Below are positions 31,817-34,262 of a stretch of 34,262 nt of DNA, piece after piece. Under the pieces are notes generated by a model. It was not told the DNA's origin. It ran no database searches and saw only the letters and a list, made by a program, of their open reading frames with translations. Position 1 is the stretch's first letter. Each line of letters starts with the position of its first letter. This DNA comes from Candidatus Krumholzibacteriota bacterium. GTDB taxonomy: Bacteria > Krumholzibacteriota > Krumholzibacteriia > Krumholzibacteriales > Krumholzibacteriaceae. Where the stretch lies: the NCBI GenBank assembly GCA_016926065.1, contig JAFGPI010000082.1, positions 1 through 34,262 on the forward strand, written 5' to 3'. A program made the translations under genes and the position numbers.

Positions 31817-32860
31817 TTATCGCAGGAGAATAACCTTGCTGCTATCCATCCTGAGGCCGGCCCGGAGGTGATAGAAGTATACGCCGCTGGCCACCGGCCG
31901 GCCCGTGCGGTCCCGCCCGTCCCATTGTTCATGGAAAGTCCCGGCTTCCAGTCTTCCCTCCAGCAGTTTCCGCACCAAGTGTCCGCTGGCGTCGAATATC
32001 AGCAACGATACCTCTTGCCGGTTTTCCAGGGTGAAGGCGATGGTAAGGCTGGGATTAAAAGGATTGGGATAGGCCAGGCTGAACTTCCCGCCGGAGGGCG
32101 GGGGAGTTCCCCCGGTGACCGCAACCTGCTCCGCCAGCAGATGCCAAAAAGCCATCGCCTTGTACTCGCAGTTGAGAAAGGAGGCATGCTCGGCATCATT
32201 CCCGTAAAGCGAGGGGTGAAGATAGGGCACTTCCCATTGCCCGAAGGTATAGGTGGCCAGGGTGTCATTGTACCAACACTCGATGTCGGCGAAATCGTAG
32301 AGCGGTTTGTAGTGCTCGGCGCAGAATTTTCGTATCTGCATGTTGCGCCGGTAGCGGTTGAATCCGAGTTCTCCCTGTTCCTCCGCGGTGCCGGTGGCAT
32401 AGATAAAGGTGACGCCGGGGTATTCGCTTTCCAATTCGCCCATCCGGGTCAAGTAGGTATCCACCTCGGCCGCGGAGAAGGTGTTCAGGTGGGTACACCA
32501 GCAGAACATGAACAAGTTGATCCGGGGCTCGGTCTCCAGGGTGCCGCGCACTATGTCGGCCCCGCCCTCATTCCAGAAATCATAGGGCGAGGTCAGTTTG
32601 TTATACGCGCATAAAGCGCTGGTATCCTCGCATAGGTAATCATAGGTCAGGCATACGGAAAAGGTGTCGGTTTCCAGCCTCTCCAGCCCCACGTTAAGCT
32701 GTCGTCCGTGAGAAAGCCTGATATAATACCATTTAATGCTGTCCCTTGCCGCGATAACCGAGGAAATGTCGATATCCAGGTTGGTGTGGCGGTGGTCGAC
32801 CACCCGTCCGGAGGTGGGGGAGGATGCTAAAAGGAGGATGATAAGCAATAGTTTTTTCAT
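31817..32860 (-). CDS. secreted protein with C-terminal FlgD-like sorting-type domain
   Basis: A 347-residue protein with a signal peptide (MKKLLLIILLLASSPTSG). The catalytic-looking region reads INLFMFCWCTHLNTFSAAEVDTYLTRMGELESEYPGVTFIYATGTAEEQGELGFNRYRRNMQIRKFC...YDFADIECW, resembling the SGNH/GDSL-like proteins seen before FlgD domains. Residues about 262-347 (YPNPFNPSLTIAFTL...GRPVASGVYFYHLRAG) are a FlgD-like Ig/sorting-type domain used for outer-surface delivery. ATG 32860 has GGAAGG about 8 nt upstream; the frame is open far upstream but through the YeeE genes. No classical GDS motif was found, so catalytic activity is unproven. Confidence 0.8.
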   Translation of the reverse strand: MKKLLLIILLLASSPTSGRVVDHRHTNLDIDISSVIAARDSIKWYYIRLSHGRQLNVGLERLETDTFSVCLTYDYLCEDTSALCAYNKLTSPYDFWNEGGADIVRGTLETEPRINLFMFCWCTHLNTFSAAEVDTYLTRMGELESEYPGVTFIYATGTAEEQGELGFNRYRRNMQIRKFCAEHYKPLYDFADIECWYNDTLATYTFGQWEVPYLHPSLYGNDAEHASFLNCEYKAMAFWHLLAEQVAVTGGTPPPSGGKFSLAYPNPFNPSLTIAFTLENRQEVSLLIFDASGHLVRKLLEGRLEAGTFHEQWDGRDRTGRPVASGVYFYHLRAGLRMDSSKVILLR

Positions 32861-32948
32861 GTTCTGCCTTCCGATTCGGGATAGAGGCTTTGAAAAAATC
32901 GATGATGCGAGTGCGGTCAATAGCGCTGCCGCATTTGCAGACTGGAGC

Positions 32949-32977
32949 ATTATAATAGTTTGGTGGCCAGAAGTAAA
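32949..32977 (-). promoter_or_regulatory. promoter for the secreted FlgD-domain gene
   Basis: On the minus strand: TTTACT (32977-32972), a 17-bp spacer and a perfect TATAAT (32954-32949), about 90 nt before ATG 32860. Confidence 0.6.
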
Positions 32978-33081
32978 GGAGAACCTTGGCGAACGGGGAG
33001 GTAGCGACCGGCCACCCGGCAAAAATAGAGCCACGGTTAAGCCCCTTCCCATTAAGGGGAATGGACCTCCGGACAGGATCA

Positions 33082-33639
33082 TTATAATCCCGACTTCTCC
33101 AGCGCCAGCAGCATGAGGATTAGCAAGACCGCCGCCAGGGGGACGGCCACGCGGCGCGGCATCCTGGTCAGCTCCGGCAGGGTGATATCTCCGAAATCGC
33201 CCCGGGCCAGGATCCCGATGCGGAGCTTCGGATAGAGGGCCGCGAATATTCCGGCCCCGGCGATAATTCCGGCGACTCCGCCCAGGGCGGCGTCGAGATA
33301 CCCGTTGCCCACCGCGCCCGCGATCGTTCCGGGACAGTAACCCAGGGTGGCGAATCCGACCCCGAATATTATGCCGCCGAGCGCGCTCATTCCCCAGGAA
33401 CCCGGTTTGGGATGCAGCCGCACCCAGCCCCAGGAGCTCATGGCGTAGATTCCTATCATTCCGGTAATCACGGCGGAGAGCATCACCTTCACCACCGTGA
33501 AATCGGTCAATAGAAGCTGACCCACTATGACGTCGTACTTGGTGACGCCTCCCTTTTGGAGCAAGAATCCGAAGATGATCCCGAAAACGAAACCGAGGAA
33601 AAGCTGTAATCCCTTCCGGGAGTGGATTTCCTTCAACAC
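33082..33639 (-). CDS. YeeE/YedE family sulfur transporter, second half
   Basis: A 185-residue membrane protein with five to six hydrophobic segments. The conserved cysteine is C102 in FATLGYCPGTIAGA, the YeeE/YedE (PF04143) signature; this cysteine relays thiosulfate or sulfane sulfur through the membrane. The half-length form pairs with a second half, here the adjacent upstream gene. GTG 33639 is the start, set by AAGGAGGT about 6 nt upstream. The two halves are 12 nt apart and co-transcribed. A hairpin (CCCCTT/AAGGGG, about 33043-33060) lies after the stop on the minus strand without a T-run. Confidence 0.88.
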   Translation of the reverse strand: MLKEIHSRKGLQLFLGFVFGIIFGFLLQKGGVTKYDVIVGQLLLTDFTVVKVMLSAVITGMIGIYAMSSWGWVRLHPKPGSWGMSALGGIIFGVGFATLGYCPGTIAGAVGNGYLDAALGGVAGIIAGAGIFAALYPKLRIGILARGDFGDITLPELTRMPRRVAVPLAAVLLILMLLALEKSGL

Positions 33640-33651
33640 GAGAACACCTCC

Positions 33652-34170
33652 TTATCCGATCACCCGGAAAATGAGAAAAGCGCTGGCGATGCCGCCGATA
33701 AAGAAACATATAGCGGCTATCCAACCACTTACGGCTAATTGAAGGGTGCCGCTGATACCGTGACCGCTGGTGCAGCCTCCGGCCCATCTCGCCCCGAAGC
33801 CCAGGAAGATCCCGCCGGCCGCCGCCGTCAGCATGCGGGGGAGAGGAGACCCGCCGAAGGTGAGGGCCCATCTGCCGGGGACGGCCTGCCAGGTGAAATC
33901 TCCGGAGAGCCTGGATGAGACAAACGAGCCGACCACGATCCCCAGCACCAGCAGCCACTCCCAATCGATGGAGGGAGTGAATAGAGCGTAATAAGGCATC
34001 TGGTCGATCTTCTTTCCCCGGAACAACTTGCCGATCATCCCGCTGGTCCGGACGAAAGCCGTCGAACAACCGATCGGCTTGTCCGAGAGGATGAAGGTGA
34101 ACCAGCTGAGGATCCCGATCCCGATACCGACCAGGTAGGGGGACCACCGGGTTTCGGACAACCATTCCAT
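33652..34170 (-). CDS. YeeE/YedE family sulfur transporter, first half
   Basis: A 172-residue membrane protein with four to five hydrophobic segments. Two cysteine motifs typical of the family are present: KPIGCSTAF (C35) and GARWAGGCTSGHGISG (C133). Together with the following gene it makes the full YeeE/YedE complement found as one polypeptide in other bacteria. It probably imports thiosulfate or a related sulfur compound. GGAGGTGA lies 5 nt before ATG 34170. Its promoter would lie in the last 90 nt of the window, which holds an inverted repeat GACCGG/CCGGTC (34214-34231) but no clear promoter. Confidence 0.88.
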   Translation of the reverse strand: MEWLSETRWSPYLVGIGIGILSWFTFILSDKPIGCSTAFVRTSGMIGKLFRGKKIDQMPYYALFTPSIDWEWLLVLGIVVGSFVSSRLSGDFTWQAVPGRWALTFGGSPLPRMLTAAAGGIFLGFGARWAGGCTSGHGISGTLQLAVSGWIAAICFFIGGIASAFLIFRVIG

Positions 34171-34262
34171 AAGTCACCTCCTATTGTTTAACCGGCTTGT
34201 TATTATCCGGCACGGACCGGGTGACACCGGTCATCCCCGCGGCCCGAGCCCCGCCGGCATGC

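Noticed and set aside
31817-34177. Open minus-strand frame of 786 codons
   Set aside because: The upstream two-thirds run antisense-frame through the two YeeE genes, which have good ribosome sites and family motifs; the signal peptide and RBS set the real start at 32860.
1-34262. Defence system, prophage or CRISPR
   Set aside because: No Cas, restriction, toxin-antitoxin, integrase or phage structural gene seen; the group II intron is the only mobile element recognised.

Overview
The window reads as a chromosomal segment of an uncultivated-type Gram-negative bacterium with moderate to high GC. The evidence is lipoprotein signal peptides, an outer-membrane barrel-like protein, an HlyD/MacB-type export system, a secreted protein with a C-terminal FlgD-like/type 9 sorting-type domain (YPNPFNP motif), and a parallel beta-helix lipoprotein ending in DMGYHY. 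That mix is common in FCB-related and candidate phyla (Krumholzibacteria, Eisenbacteria, Latescibacteria and similar). The phylum is an inference; there is no rRNA or universal marker here.

Layout. 1-1694: 3' part of a group II intron with its reverse transcriptase/maturase, ending 15 nt before the start codon of the next gene. 1710-7076: an AT-richer accessory stretch of mostly orphan genes (barrel-like protein, small membrane proteins, half-size EamA transporter, O-methyltransferase, cysteine-synthase-like enzyme, SIMPL protein). 7128-10543: a lipoprotein serine hydrolase, then decayed secreted genes including an Ntn-hydrolase-like gene under a promoter with a 14-bp palindrome. 10594-16597: small membrane protein, SnoaL-like protein, CPBP protease, a BtrH-like protein, a very small protein kinase-like protein, a SpoIIAA-like protein and a methyltransferase, with frameshifted remnants between them. 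16602-19077: Ogt repair enzyme and, divergently, the beta-helix lipoprotein. 19188-21364 (minus): a PLP-dependent decarboxylase coupled by ATGA to a doubly truncated acyl-CoA-ligase relic. 21726-25993: a four-gene MacAB/Lol-like export operon behind a good promoter. 26111-27636 (minus): a trpR-trpB operon with a promoter and a palindrome at the predicted transcription start, facing a divergent promoter for a SUMF1-family gene. 28803-31778: acyl-CoA ligase plus acyl-reductase-like pair. 31817-34170 (minus): a secreted FlgD-like-domain protein and a split YeeE/YedE sulfur transporter.

How it fits together. Four modules look functional: (i) the membrane-fusion protein, ATPase and two permeases form one export complex; (ii) TrpR and TrpB form a minimal self-regulated operon, with trpA absent nearby; (iii) the ligase and reductase could activate and then reduce a fatty acid; (iv) the two YeeE halves form a sulfur-compound importer. 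Frameshifted or truncated genes occur at about 9.0-10.0 kb, 12.7 kb, 15.7 kb and 20.6-21.4 kb, indicating ongoing gene decay. No CRISPR array, tRNA, rRNA or complete insertion sequence was seen. The strongest candidates for follow-up are the trpR-trpB operator arrangement, the coupled relic-decarboxylase pair, the kinase-like protein, and the palindrome over the Ntn-hydrolase promoter.
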